A stretch of DNA of 61,173 bases from Oscillospiraceae bacterium (GTDB taxonomy: Bacteria; Bacillota; Clostridia; Oscillospirales; CAG-272): NCBI GenBank assembly GCA_015063325.1, contig SVUK01000007.1, forward strand, positions 1 through 61,173. The letters run 5' to 3'. Each line of letters opens with the position of its first letter. The stretch's first letter is position 1. Below the pieces are notes generated by a model. That model saw nothing but the letters and a program-made list of their open reading frames with translations. It ran no database searches and was not told where the DNA came from. Shown here in pieces: positions 1 through 7,260 of this stretch. The position numbers and the translations under genes were made by a program.

Positions 1-22
1 ATTGTTTTAATAGATGACAATT

Positions 23-493
23 TTATTTGCTTTCAACACAGCCAATTTGCGCAACAGAAATTCCTTTCTGCTGCGCTTTTTTCATACAATCGTAAGCACC
101 GCCGGAAGCTCTTGTTACATACGCAACCAGTAAGTCAGAATGATCGACAAACCATTCATTTCGCTTGGTGATAGCCGACTTGTAATGAACTCCGTGTAGT
201 TCATCTGGATACCAGATTTCATCATAGTATTTTTCCATATATTCCATATCGGTAATTGGATATGGAATTACAAGAATCAACGAGTTGTTCGCCTTCCCAT
301 ATTTTTCTTGTGCCCTCTTGATAACAGAAGCCGCGAGAATATCAAAATCCCCGTTCCGTCCGATATAAAACTCCACAAATTCCTTTGAACGGATCAGGTC
401 TTTCACAATCTCCGTTAATTGCTCTTCAACCTCTCGAAAATGCTCCACTTGCCGATGCCCAATGAAAGAAACGCGATAAATATAGTCCAGCAT
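23..493 (-). CDS. SLOG-like (DUF1273-type) protein
   Basis: 156-residue protein with the start of a SLOG/DUF1273-type Rossmann fold: a beta strand ending in FIGHR (residues 9-13), then FYIGRNGDFD, and a later strand with VTRASGGAY. Members of this superfamily are thought to bind nucleotides or nucleotide-derived ligands; the substrate here is unknown. The start was set at the ATG at 493 because GGAGG lies four bases upstream; a longer reading frame upstream has no such site. It is divided from the recombinase gene by a terminator. Similar genes are frequent on mobile elements, which fits the neighbour, but that link is inference. Confidence 0.65.
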   Translation of the reverse strand: MLDYIYRVSFIGHRQVEHFREVEEQLTEIVKDLIRSKEFVEFYIGRNGDFDILAASVIKRAQEKYGKANNSLILVIPYPITDMEYMEKYYDEIWYPDELHGVHYKSAITKRNEWFVDHSDLLVAYVTRASGGAYDCMKKAQQKGISVAQIGCVESK

Positions 494-516
494 TCGTCCT
501 CCATAGATGATAAATG

Positions 517-568
517 AAAAAAGGACTTGTTCACCTACTGTCACGGTAGATGAACAGATCCTTTTCTT
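517..568 (-). terminator. Terminator of the recombinase gene
   Basis: On the minus strand this is a long imperfect hairpin (AAAGGA/TCCTTT, TGTTCA/TGAACA, CTAC/GTAG) ending in a T run. It lies downstream of the recombinase stop and upstream of the SLOG-like gene. Confidence 0.6.
534..549. repeat. Quasi-palindromic 16-bp repeat, copy 1
   Basis: CCTACTGTCACGGTAG, nearly its own reverse complement, forms the apex of the terminator hairpin. A related copy lies at 660-675, and both are followed by ATG. They flank the 3' end of the recombinase gene, so they could be binding sites for it. Confidence 0.45.
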
Positions 569-614
569 TTAACCGCCTATTATCCGAAAATATGACTTTT
601 TACCTTATTAAATA

Positions 615-643
615 TTGATTTTTACCTCCAAATTTGCTATAAT
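615..643 (+). promoter_or_regulatory. Sigma-A-type promoter pointing antisense into the recombinase gene
   Basis: TTGATT at 615-620, a 17-bp spacer, and TATAAT at 638-643. It points right, into the minus-strand recombinase gene. A small palindrome GACTTGTTAAGTC follows directly (645-657). No plus-strand gene starts nearby. Confidence 0.5.
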
Positions 644-659
644 TGGACTTGTTAAGTCG

Positions 660-675
660 CCTATCGTGACAGTAG
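660..675. repeat. Quasi-palindromic 16-bp repeat, copy 2
   Basis: CCTATCGTGACAGTAG, related to the copy at 534-549 in both orientations because each is nearly palindromic. It sits just outside the recombinase stop codon. Confidence 0.45.
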
Positions 676-683
676 ATGGTTGT

Positions 684-1613
684 TCAAAGCAACTTTCCAA
701 GCCGATTCATCATATCTTGTTTGTGTTCCATAAACGAATGAACGTAGCGATTCAATGTGACCGTCGGTGACTTATGACCGAGTATTTCAGAAAGTGTTTT
801 CACATCCATTCCGCACTCCAAAGCGCGTGTGGCGAATGTGTGTCTTAACGAATGAAATCCCCTATGTGGGATTTTTATTTTTCTCTGCAATAGCTCAAAT
901 GTGCGTTGATAAGACCTGACTGAAACCGGCTTGCCGTCTTTTGCCACAATATAAGTTGATGTACTGTTCTTTTTCGCCGTTCGAAGGAGTGGGAGAATTT
1001 GCTTCGGCAAAGGGATCACACGACGAGAGGAAAAAGTTTTCGGCGTATCCTCAAATCTTGTATAATGCCCATCCACACCTTTCGCGTCGTGACAGGACCG
1101 GGAAACCGTAAGCAACCCTTTTTGAATGTCGATATCTTCCCACTTCAAAGCAAGTAGTTCGCCAATCCGAAGTCCTGTGTAAAGGCAAAGTAAGATGCCG
1201 AACATTTTCTCCTTTTTGCTTGCCAAAACTGCTTGCTCGATCTTTTTCTGTTCCTGAAGGGAGAAGCAACTAACTGCTTTCTCTTGAATTTTAGGGCGTT
1301 TGATACGATCTGCAGTATACTCTTTCAAATACCAAAGCCGAAATGCAGTTTTTAACGATCCTTGTATCACATTGATAATGCCGCTGACCGAATTGGCAGA
1401 CAATCCTTTGCCCGTCCGCAAATTGCCAGATTGCAATAGTTCTGTAATCAAGTGCTGCAATACAAGCGGCGTAATTTCTTCCATCTCGCATTCACCAAGT
1501 TTGGGGATCAGATGATACTTTAAAATGTCGGAATATCGAATAAATGTCCTTGCTTTTACCGTTGGCTCAATGTAGTTCTTGAGCCATTCTTCTAACCAAT
1601 CTTTGTATTTCAT
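684..1613 (-). CDS. Tyrosine recombinase / phage-type integrase
   Basis: 309-residue site-specific recombinase that cuts and joins DNA through a 3'-phosphotyrosine. An N-terminal SAM-like core-binding domain covers roughly residues 1-105 and the catalytic domain residues 115-309. The catalytic set is visible: R149 (YTGLRIGEL), H254 and R257 (HSLRHTFATR), H280 (ILGHKS) and Y290. The ATG at 1613 has a GGAG site upstream. Length and motifs match integrases of small genomic islands and conjugative elements; there is no arm-binding domain of the long phage type. No excisionase or transfer genes are visible, so the element it serves lies outside the window or has decayed. Confidence 0.93.
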   Translation of the reverse strand: MKYKDWLEEWLKNYIEPTVKARTFIRYSDILKYHLIPKLGECEMEEITPLVLQHLITELLQSGNLRTGKGLSANSVSGIINVIQGSLKTAFRLWYLKEYTADRIKRPKIQEKAVSCFSLQEQKKIEQAVLASKKEKMFGILLCLYTGLRIGELLALKWEDIDIQKGLLTVSRSCHDAKGVDGHYTRFEDTPKTFSSRRVIPLPKQILPLLRTAKKNSTSTYIVAKDGKPVSVRSYQRTFELLQRKIKIPHRGFHSLRHTFATRALECGMDVKTLSEILGHKSPTVTLNRYVHSFMEHKQDMMNRLGKLL

Positions 1614-1624
1614 TTTTGCTCTCC

Positions 1625-1645
1625 TTTCAAGCATTATGCTTGAAA
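1625..1645. promoter_or_regulatory. Palindrome over the recombinase ribosome-binding site
   Basis: Perfect inverted repeat TTTCAAGCAT-T-ATGCTTGAAA. One arm overlaps the AAAGGAG ribosome-binding site (1621-1627), and a TAAAAT -10 candidate lies at 1648-1653 on the minus strand. It could be an operator or an RNA hairpin that masks the site. Confidence 0.45.
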
Positions 1646-1722
1646 ATATTTTACCATTTTGAGGAAAAAAATCGCAAAGAGAAGAACGGCAGGAACCGAT
1701 TTTATAAACACAAGCAATATAT

Positions 1723-1771
1723 AAAACAAGGCGATGGTTTCGAGATGATCTCGAAACCATCGCCTTGTTTT
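1723..1771 (-). terminator. Terminator with 23-bp perfect stem
   Basis: Perfect inverted repeat with arms 1723-1745 and 1749-1771 around a 3-base loop. The stem ends in A/T runs, so it can work in both directions. On the minus strand it ends transcription from the zinc-ribbon gene before the recombinase gene. Confidence 0.75.
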
Positions 1772-1874
1772 GACCGTTTGAAAGCGCAATTTCTATTGAA
1801 TTTTAGTTTTTTGAAAAATCCCTATCGAACCTGCGCTTTTTCGGGTGTTCCGCTTTTTTTACCGATGGAACAGA

Positions 1875-2198
1875 TTAGAGTCCTGCGTTCTTTCTTTTTT
1901 CAAAGCAAGCGCTGCAGTAAACGGGTCTGTCACCGGTTGGCTGGAAGGTAACCTTTGCTTCTCCGCCGCAGTCTGCACAAACAGCGGTGAAGTATTCGCG
2001 CGGACCCCTTGCTGCGTTCTTTCTGGCGGTGCGGCATTCTTTGCAAGCCTTGGGTTTGTTTTGAAAGCCTTTTTCCGCATAGAACTGCTGTTCACCGGCG
2101 GTGAATACGAATTCCTTGCCGCAATCTTTGCAAACAAGAACCTCGTCCACAAATTCGGTGGTGGTTTCGGGGGTAGCGTTGAGTTCCTCTTCGTACAT
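1875..2198 (-). CDS. Zinc-ribbon protein with two CxxC pairs
   Basis: 107-residue cytosolic protein. The first half has CKDCGKEF and CKEC (about residues 23-57), matching the short probable-zinc-ribbon family. The second half repeats the pattern as CADCGGE and CSAC (about residues 75-97). Each pair can bind one zinc. The acidic N-terminus (EEELNATPETTTE) is unusual. It follows the sigma factor gene on the same strand and may share its transcript. Such proteins are suspected of binding nucleic acid or protein, but I know no proven function. Confidence 0.75.
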   Translation of the reverse strand: MYEEELNATPETTTEFVDEVLVCKDCGKEFVFTAGEQQFYAEKGFQNKPKACKECRTARKNAARGPREYFTAVCADCGGEAKVTFQPTGDRPVYCSACFEKRKNAGL

Positions 2199-2229
2199 GT
2201 TTCTGAACCTCTCTTTTTGAAGATGTTGT

Positions 2230-2316
2230 TACCCCCGACCGGAATTGCACCGGTACCTCGGCATTTGCCGCGTTCACTCTAAACCACGGTGGGCATATCA
2301 CTGCCTCAACGGGGAG
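2230..2316 (-). other. tRNA-like fold between sigma factor and zinc-ribbon genes
   Basis: On the minus strand the segment resembles a class II tRNA. CTCCCCG (2316-2310) can pair with CGGGGGT (2237-2231). A D-arm-like hairpin GGCA/TGCC follows, and a long variable-arm-like hairpin lies at 2259-2270. A convincing T arm at 2238-2254 has stem ACCGG/CCGGT and loop TGCAATT, one base from the tRNA consensus. The anticodon arm is weak (CAC/GTG with a large loop), so I do not call a working tRNA. It overlaps the end of the sigma gene. Confidence 0.3.
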
Positions 2317-2878
2317 GCAGATTTTTTTTGATTTTCAGGCGCGCCCGTGCAAGCGCGTTTTCAATGGACTTTCGGTCCTTTCCGGCGGCGGCTGCAATTT
2401 CCGCGGCAGAATAGCCGGTGAAATGCAACATCCAAATGCGGTATTCAAAATCGGATAGAATTTCCGAAAGCCGGGCAAGCAGTTCTTTCAACGATTCTTT
2501 ATCGTAAAACCGTTTGATCCAGTCGTCCTCTCCGAAAAGCACGTCGTCCCCTTCATAGGGAAGGGCGTTTTTCGTCGGGTTTTTCGTCCGTTTTCGCAAA
2601 TAGTCTTTCAGCCGGTTGGCAATGCAGGTTTTGGCATAGAACCCGAATGCAATCTCTTTTTCGGTATCAAATTGTTCCAGCGCGCGAAAAAAGGCAATGG
2701 ACGCTTCCTGCGAAAGATCTTCGCGCTCCTCATCGGGTAATGTTGTCGAATATTGATAAACAAGAGATTCGATCAGCGGACGATAGCGGTCTAACAGGGA
2801 AGTTTTTGCGGCATCGTCTCCGTCTTTTGCTCTTTGAATCAGATCCCGATCTTCTTGAAATATGGCTTCCGGTTTCAC
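2306..2878 (-). CDS. Sigma-70 family RNA polymerase sigma factor
   Basis: 190 residues from a GTG start at 2878 that has AAGGG eight bases upstream; a TTG further upstream lacks a good site. Region 2 shows as DLIQRAKDGD, LIESLVYQYS and EEREDLSQEASIAFFRALEQFD. Region 4 is a C-terminal helix-turn-helix (FTGYSAAEIAAAAGKDRKSIENALARARLKIK). The layout is that of short SigH/ECF-like alternative sigma factors with regions 2 and 4 only. No anti-sigma gene is adjacent; the downstream zinc-ribbon gene is the only co-directional neighbour. The last codons overlap the tRNA-like fold. Confidence 0.88.
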   Translation of the reverse strand: MKPEAIFQEDRDLIQRAKDGDDAAKTSLLDRYRPLIESLVYQYSTTLPDEEREDLSQEASIAFFRALEQFDTEKEIAFGFYAKTCIANRLKDYLRKRTKNPTKNALPYEGDDVLFGEDDWIKRFYDKESLKELLARLSEILSDFEYRIWMLHFTGYSAAEIAAAAGKDRKSIENALARARLKIKKNLPPR

Positions 2879-3036
2879 GCTGTTTTCCCTTTCTGCGCGG
2901 CGCGGATGATCAACAAAAAACGCCGTCACAATTGTTTTGCCGCCTTTTTGACAACAAAACAGTGACAAGCGTCAACGCAGATCGCAAAAAGCTCAAAACA
3001 TATAGACCTCTCCCATCTCTCCGATGGACTATATAC

Positions 3037-3064
3037 ATTTTACCACAAAAAAACAATTTGTCAA
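3037..3064 (-). promoter_or_regulatory. Promoter of the sigma factor gene
   Basis: Minus strand: TTGACA (3064-3059), 16-bp spacer, TAAAAT (3042-3037). The leader is about 160 bases and includes a small hairpin CCATC/GATGG at 3014-3028. Confidence 0.65.
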
Positions 3065-3235
3065 GCCTTATTTTTGTCCGTTTTTAACAAAAAAATGAAA
3101 ATTTTAGAGTTTATGCACAAAAAATATCCGCTCGAATCAGCAATCTGCCCAATCTCATAATTTGAAGTTGTGCATATTTGCTATTTCGGGCGGAAAAAGA
3201 TTGTGAACTTTTTTTGAATATTCTTGCCTTATTTT
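3065..3235. other. Gene-free stretch with a 9-bp inverted repeat
   Basis: Together with the sigma leader this is the gene-free stretch 2879-3235. Beyond the sigma promoter it holds one perfect inverted repeat (TATGCACAA at 3112-3120, TTGTGCATA at 3168-3176) separated by 47 bases. I see no reading frame with a ribosome-binding site and no clear terminator for the DUF4364 gene. Confidence 0.4.
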
Positions 3236-3844
3236 TTAGATTTTTTCGGCAGAAATGGGGTTTGTTGCTTTTTTCTTGGGGTCCTGTGTTCCCCAAATAT
3301 AGTTCACGTCGCCGCTCATCAATGCGGTCATACCGATCAAAACGACGTCTGGGTTTGCGTAAATATTTTTGGTCATTTGCCGCGCCTGCTCTTCGGATTC
3401 GGTGTTGATCGAAGCGTGAACCACTTCTTTATCCCGGTTGAAAATGCGGAATTCTACGGTATAGGATTTGTCCACTTCCAGCCGGTGAATTTCGCAATCG
3501 CAGGTCAGTCCGCTGTCCTTGCTGAACTTGAGGTACCGATGGGCGGCGGTGGTGCTTTCCCGTAACATTGCCTCGCGAAATTCGCTTTTCAGTCCGTCAC
3601 CGACGAAAAGTCCTTTTTGGGTGATGAAAAACAGCTCGTCACCGTCCAACCCTTTGCCGACATGGGCGATCAATCCTTCTTCTACCATTGTGTAAAAGGC
3701 GTCGGCAAAGTCAATATATTTTACGTGCTCGGTCACTTCCACAATTTCATTCAGTTCCACATAGGACATGGGGCGATTGATTTGATGAATGAGATGGAGC
3801 ACGAATATTTTTACGTCATTCGGCTTGCAAATCGGAGTTTTCAA
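3236..3844 (-). CDS. DUF4364 family protein, winged-helix regulator-like
   Basis: 202 residues from a TTG start at 3844, chosen because AAAGGAG lies about ten bases upstream and the family begins near this point (KTPICKPNDVKIFVLHLIHQ). The N-terminal 75 residues look like a winged helix (RPMSYVELNEIVEVTEHVKYIDFADAFYTMVEEGLI). The rest is the beta-rich C-terminal part of DUF4364. Members are widespread in Clostridia and thought to be transcription regulators; the target is unknown. The gene is divergent from homoserine dehydrogenase. Confidence 0.8.
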   Translation of the reverse strand: MKTPICKPNDVKIFVLHLIHQINRPMSYVELNEIVEVTEHVKYIDFADAFYTMVEEGLIAHVGKGLDGDELFFITQKGLFVGDGLKSEFREAMLRESTTAAHRYLKFSKDSGLTCDCEIHRLEVDKSYTVEFRIFNRDKEVVHASINTESEEQARQMTKNIYANPDVVLIGMTALMSGDVNYIWGTQDPKKKATNPISAEKI

Positions 3845-3878
3845 TCCTTTTTTTCTCCTTTTTCGAAATCGTAAGCAT

Positions 3879-3907
3879 ATTTTATCATGTTTTCTTTTTT
3901 TTTTCAA
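3879..3907 (-). promoter_or_regulatory. Promoter of the DUF4364 gene
   Basis: Minus strand TTGAAA (3907-3902), 17-bp spacer, TAAAAT (3884-3879). It lies back to back with the homoserine dehydrogenase promoter, with only eight bases between the two -35 boxes. Confidence 0.65.
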
Positions 3908-3915
3908 TAGATTAT

Positions 3916-3944
3916 TTGCATTTTCCCTTATTTTGTGGTATGAT
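3916..3944 (+). promoter_or_regulatory. Promoter of the homoserine dehydrogenase gene
   Basis: TTGCAT at 3916-3921, 17-bp spacer, TATGAT at 3939-3944. The leader is about 50 bases, too short for a T-box or amino-acid riboswitch. Confidence 0.65.
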
Positions 3945-4000
3945 TAAAATAGCAAAGTATTTTTTAACTGCTAATTCTATTCTCAAGGGGGAAAACCGTT

Positions 4001-5203
4001 TTGGAAATTGCATTGTTGGGTTTCGGTGTTGTCGGCAGCGGCGCTGCCGAAGTTTTGGAGGAAAACAGGGAATTGATCCGCCGCCGTTTGGGCGAGGAGA
4101 TCAACGTTCAATATATTTTGGATTTGCGCGAATTTCCGAATCATCCGCTCGGAAACCGCGTGGTGCATGACATTGCCCCCATTCTGTCCGATCCGGAGGT
4201 CCGCATTGTTGCGGAAATGATGGGCGGTTCGCATCCGGCGTACGAATTTACCAAAGCGGCGCTGGAAGCCGGCAAAAGCGTTGTGACGTCCAACAAAGAA
4301 GTGGTTGCAGCGTTCGGGGACGAGCTGTTGCAAATTGCCGCGGAGCACGGTGTTTCCTATTTGTTTGAGGCGAGCGTGGGCGGCGGGATTCCGATTTTGC
4401 GCCCCTTGCGCGACGATCTTGCCTCCAACGAGATCCTTTCGGTCAGCGGAATCCTGAACGGAACGACCAACTTTATCCTAACCAAAATGAAGCGTGAAAA
4501 CACAGCTTTTGCCGACGCACTCAAAGAGGCGCAGGCGCTCGGCTATGCCGAGGCGAATCCGACCGCTGACGTGGAGGGGATCGACGCCGCGCGAAAGATC
4601 GTGATTCTGGCGGCAATTTCGTTTGGGAAATTGCTCTCGCCGGAGAAAATTCCGGTGCAGGGGATTTCGGGCATTACGCCCGAGCAAACGGCTCTTTGCG
4701 CCGAACTCGGATTTTCGGTCAAACTCATCGGGCATACCGAAAAGCAGGGCGAAAAGATATTGGCGCTCGTCGCTCCCCATGCCGTTCCCGAAACGAGCCC
4801 GATCTGCCACGTGGAGGGCGTTAATAACGGAATTCTGGTCAATGCCAATATCGTTGGCAAAACCTTTTTCTATGGTCCCGGCGCCGGCAAATTGCCAACG
4901 GCAAGCGCCGTCGTGGGGGATATTTTGAGCATCTTTGACGGCGGCATCCGCCTGCCAAAATGGGAAAAAGCCGGAGCCACCGACTATGCCGATCCGCAGG
5001 CGCGCGTCTGCCGCCGCATTTTCTGCCTTGCAGGTTGTTCCAAATGCGCCGAAAAGTCGAAGCCCTTTTTCGGGTATGAAACCTATTTGGCAAAGGATGG
5101 GAAATTCGTTTTTGTCAGCCGCCCGATGACCGAAAAGGAGATGGCAAACGCGCTGAAGGAATGCGGCAAAGAGTTGCTTTGGACGCTTCCCGTATTGGAT
5201 TGA
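4001..5203 (+). CDS. hom: Homoserine dehydrogenase
   Basis: 400-residue NAD(P)-dependent enzyme that reduces aspartate semialdehyde to homoserine, the branch point to threonine and methionine. The Rossmann motif GFGVVGSG is at residues 7-14. SNKEVVA, GILNGTTNFIL and the signature NPTADVEGIDAARKIVILA follow in the usual order. Translation starts at TTG with GGGGG about ten bases upstream. The last 75 residues (CRRIFCLAGCSKCAEKSKPF onward) do not resemble the ACT domain that most Gram-positive enzymes use for threonine feedback. No other threonine genes are adjacent. Confidence 0.93.
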   Translation: MEIALLGFGVVGSGAAEVLEENRELIRRRLGEEINVQYILDLREFPNHPLGNRVVHDIAPILSDPEVRIVAEMMGGSHPAYEFTKAALEAGKSVVTSNKEVVAAFGDELLQIAAEHGVSYLFEASVGGGIPILRPLRDDLASNEILSVSGILNGTTNFILTKMKRENTAFADALKEAQALGYAEANPTADVEGIDAARKIVILAAISFGKLLSPEKIPVQGISGITPEQTALCAELGFSVKLIGHTEKQGEKILALVAPHAVPETSPICHVEGVNNGILVNANIVGKTFFYGPGAGKLPTASAVVGDILSIFDGGIRLPKWEKAGATDYADPQARVCRRIFCLAGCSKCAEKSKPFFGYETYLAKDGKFVFVSRPMTEKEMANALKECGKELLWTLPVLD

Positions 5204-5224
5204 AGTTAAAAAAAGGAGATTTTC

Positions 5225-6385
5225 ATGGAACGGATTACCCGATTTATGATGCAGATGCTTCGCAGCGAACTCACCGGGACGCTGATTGATCCCGGCTTTT
5301 TCGGCACGCTTACCGAAGCGGACTGGAACCGGTTGTTTGCCGTTTCAGAGCACCATGACGTGGCGCACCTTTTGGGAGATTTGATTACCCGTGAGGAGCT
5401 CCTTGTTCCGGAAAAAACAAAAAAAAGGTTTGACGAGGTTTTTTGCGAAGCCGTTTTGCGCGCGCAACTCTTTGAAGCGGAATTGAACCGGTTGGGAGCT
5501 GTCTTTCAAAAGGCAGGTATTCCGTTTCTTCCGCTCAAAGGCGCTGTTATTCGCCGCTTGTATCCCGAACCTTGGATGCGCACCAGTTGCGATATTGACA
5601 TTCTGATTCACCGCGAGGACGTCAAAAAGGCAAAAATCCTTTTGACAAAGGATTTGAATTACCGATTTGAAAAGCAGGCGTACCACGAGCTTTCTTTGTA
5701 TTCGCCCTCCGGCGTTCATTTGGAATTGCACTTTTCCATTGAGGAGCATACGCCAACATTGGATCGTGTGCTGAAACGAAGCTGGGATTACGCCGAGCCG
5801 GTGAAAGAAGGATCATTCTGTTACCGTTTTCAAAACGCATTTCTCGTGTTCTATTCGGTCGCGCACGCCGCCTATCATTTCAACTGCGGCGGCTGCGGCG
5901 TTCGTCCGTTGATTGACCAGTATCTTTTGGAACAGAAGATACGATACGACCGCGCAGTTTACAAATCGTTGCTTCAAGAGGCAAATCTTACCGTTTTTGA
6001 AGAAGCGTTTACCCGTTTGTGGCGCGTATGGTTCTTAAGCGAAGAACACGACGATCTGACGAGACGAATGGAATCCTATCTTTTAACCGCCGGCGTTTAC
6101 GGAAGTTTGGAGAATCGCGAGACCGTCCGCTTGATCCGACGGGGGAGATTCGGAAATTTCCTTTCCCGAATTTGGCTGCCGTATGAATCCTTGATTATCA
6201 AATATCCCAGTTTGAAAGGCAAACGGATTTTGCAGCCCCTTTATGAAATTCGCCGCTGGTTTACCCTTTTCAAAAGAGGGAAGATGGAGAATATCCGAAA
6301 AGAGGTCAAAACCAATCTTGCCGTCAACCCGGAGCAAAAGGAGCAGGTCCATTCGCTTTTGGGCGATTTGAATTTGCCGATGTAA
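5225..6385 (+). CDS. Nucleotidyltransferase-fold protein (NTP_transf_5 type)
   Basis: 386-residue protein related to the uncharacterised nucleotidyltransferase family often found in polysaccharide or peptide gene clusters. The core is LPLKGAVIRRLYPEPWMRTS followed by CDIDILI (about residues 99-126), where the paired aspartates would hold metal. HLELHFSIEE supplies a third acidic patch. The N-terminal helical part LFAVSEHHDVAHLLGDLI fits the family. It follows hom after 21 bases with an AAAGGAG site, so the two genes likely share a transcript. The substrate is unknown. Confidence 0.75.
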   Translation: MERITRFMMQMLRSELTGTLIDPGFFGTLTEADWNRLFAVSEHHDVAHLLGDLITREELLVPEKTKKRFDEVFCEAVLRAQLFEAELNRLGAVFQKAGIPFLPLKGAVIRRLYPEPWMRTSCDIDILIHREDVKKAKILLTKDLNYRFEKQAYHELSLYSPSGVHLELHFSIEEHTPTLDRVLKRSWDYAEPVKEGSFCYRFQNAFLVFYSVAHAAYHFNCGGCGVRPLIDQYLLEQKIRYDRAVYKSLLQEANLTVFEEAFTRLWRVWFLSEEHDDLTRRMESYLLTAGVYGSLENRETVRLIRRGRFGNFLSRIWLPYESLIIKYPSLKGKRILQPLYEIRRWFTLFKRGKMENIRKEVKTNLAVNPEQKEQVHSLLGDLNLPM

Positions 6386-6421
6386 ACGAAAAAAGCCGCC
6401 ATAGGGCGGCTTTTTTTCGTT
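6386..6421. terminator. Bidirectional terminator
   Basis: AAAAAAGCCGCC, loop ATAG, GGCGGCTTTTTTT. It lies between the convergent nucleotidyltransferase-like and rubrerythrin genes and has T runs on both sides. Confidence 0.85.
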
Positions 6422-6429
6422 TTACGCAA

Positions 6430-6969
6430 TCAATAATTCTCGCAGTTGATTTCAAAATAGGATTGCGGATGGGCGCAGGTGGGGCAAATTTCGGGCGCTT
6501 TCTCGCCGACGACGATGTGTCCGCAGTTGCGGCATTCCCAAACTTTTACGCTGCTTTTTGCAAATACCTGCGCCGTTTCAATGTTTTTGAGAAGGGCGCG
6601 GTACCGTTCTTCATGGTGTTTTTCAATGGCGCCGACCAAACGGAATTTTTCGGCAAGCTCGGGGAAACCTTCTTTTTCGGCGGTTTTTGCAAACTCTTCA
6701 TACATATCGGTCCATTCAAAATTCTCCCCGTCTGCGGCGGCGGCAAGATTTTGCGCCGTATCACCGATGCCGTTCAGCTCTTTGAACCAAAGTTTGGCGT
6801 GTTCTTTCTCGTTGTCAGCCGTTTTCAAAAAGAGTGCGGCGATTTGTTCAAATCCTTCTTTTTTGGCTTTGGAAGCAAAATATGTATATTTGTTGCGCGC
6901 TTGGGATTCGCCTGCAAAAGCGGCTTCCAGATTTTTTTCGGTTTGTGTTCCTGCATATTTGTTGTTCAT
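6430..6969 (-). CDS. rbr: Rubrerythrin 1
   Basis: 179-residue peroxide-reducing protein. The diiron four-helix bundle spans residues 5-140 with carboxylate motifs [22 protein letters not shown] and EKHHEERY. The C-terminal rubredoxin domain has CRNCGH and CPTC for a single iron. It acts in the cytosol to remove hydrogen peroxide in anaerobes, fed by rubredoxin or NADH-linked reductases. The ATG at 6969 has a perfect GGAGG site. It is a monocistronic gene; a second, longer rubrerythrin lies at 14060. Confidence 0.95.
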   Translation of the reverse strand: MNNKYAGTQTEKNLEAAFAGESQARNKYTYFASKAKKEGFEQIAALFLKTADNEKEHAKLWFKELNGIGDTAQNLAAAADGENFEWTDMYEEFAKTAEKEGFPELAEKFRLVGAIEKHHEERYRALLKNIETAQVFAKSSVKVWECRNCGHIVVGEKAPEICPTCAHPQSYFEINCENY

Positions 6970-7012
6970 TTGTATATCCTCCTTTTTTGATCGGGCAATG
7001 CCCCATATATTC

Positions 7013-7041
7013 ATTATAGCATAAGTTGGAAAAAAATACAA
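7013..7041 (-). promoter_or_regulatory. Promoter of rubrerythrin 1
   Basis: Minus strand TTGTAT (7041-7036), 17-bp spacer, TATAAT (7018-7013), 44 bases before the start codon. Confidence 0.65.
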
Positions 7042-7078
7042 GAAAAAATAAAAAAGATAAAAAATACAATTCTCTATA

Positions 7079-7107
7079 TTGCATTCATAAAGAGATTGTG
7101 ATAAAAT
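7079..7107 (+). promoter_or_regulatory. Promoter upstream of the SDR gene
   Basis: TTGCAT at 7079-7084, 17-bp spacer, TAAAAT at 7102-7107. The leader to 7261 is about 150 bases, AT-rich, with no recognised riboswitch. Confidence 0.55.
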
Positions 7108-7260
7108 ATTTATACTTGTTGTCGGTTCTACTGAATTTATTGATAATCTACTGATTACTAAAAGTCTATCAAAAGAAATTTATGAAAATCGAGTTTTTCT
7201 ATTGCGCGTAAAAAAATAATGTAGAATAAAAATTCAACGTAAATCAGAGAGGTTGGCAAA

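Noticed and set aside
2300-2329. Hairpin CTGCCTC/GAGGCAG followed by eight T on the plus strand
   Set aside because: Looks like a plus-strand terminator, but no plus-strand gene precedes it and the sequence codes for the sigma-factor C-terminus.
3945-4000. Amino-acid riboswitch before homoserine dehydrogenase
   Set aside because: The leader is about 55 bases, AT-rich, with no matching structure.
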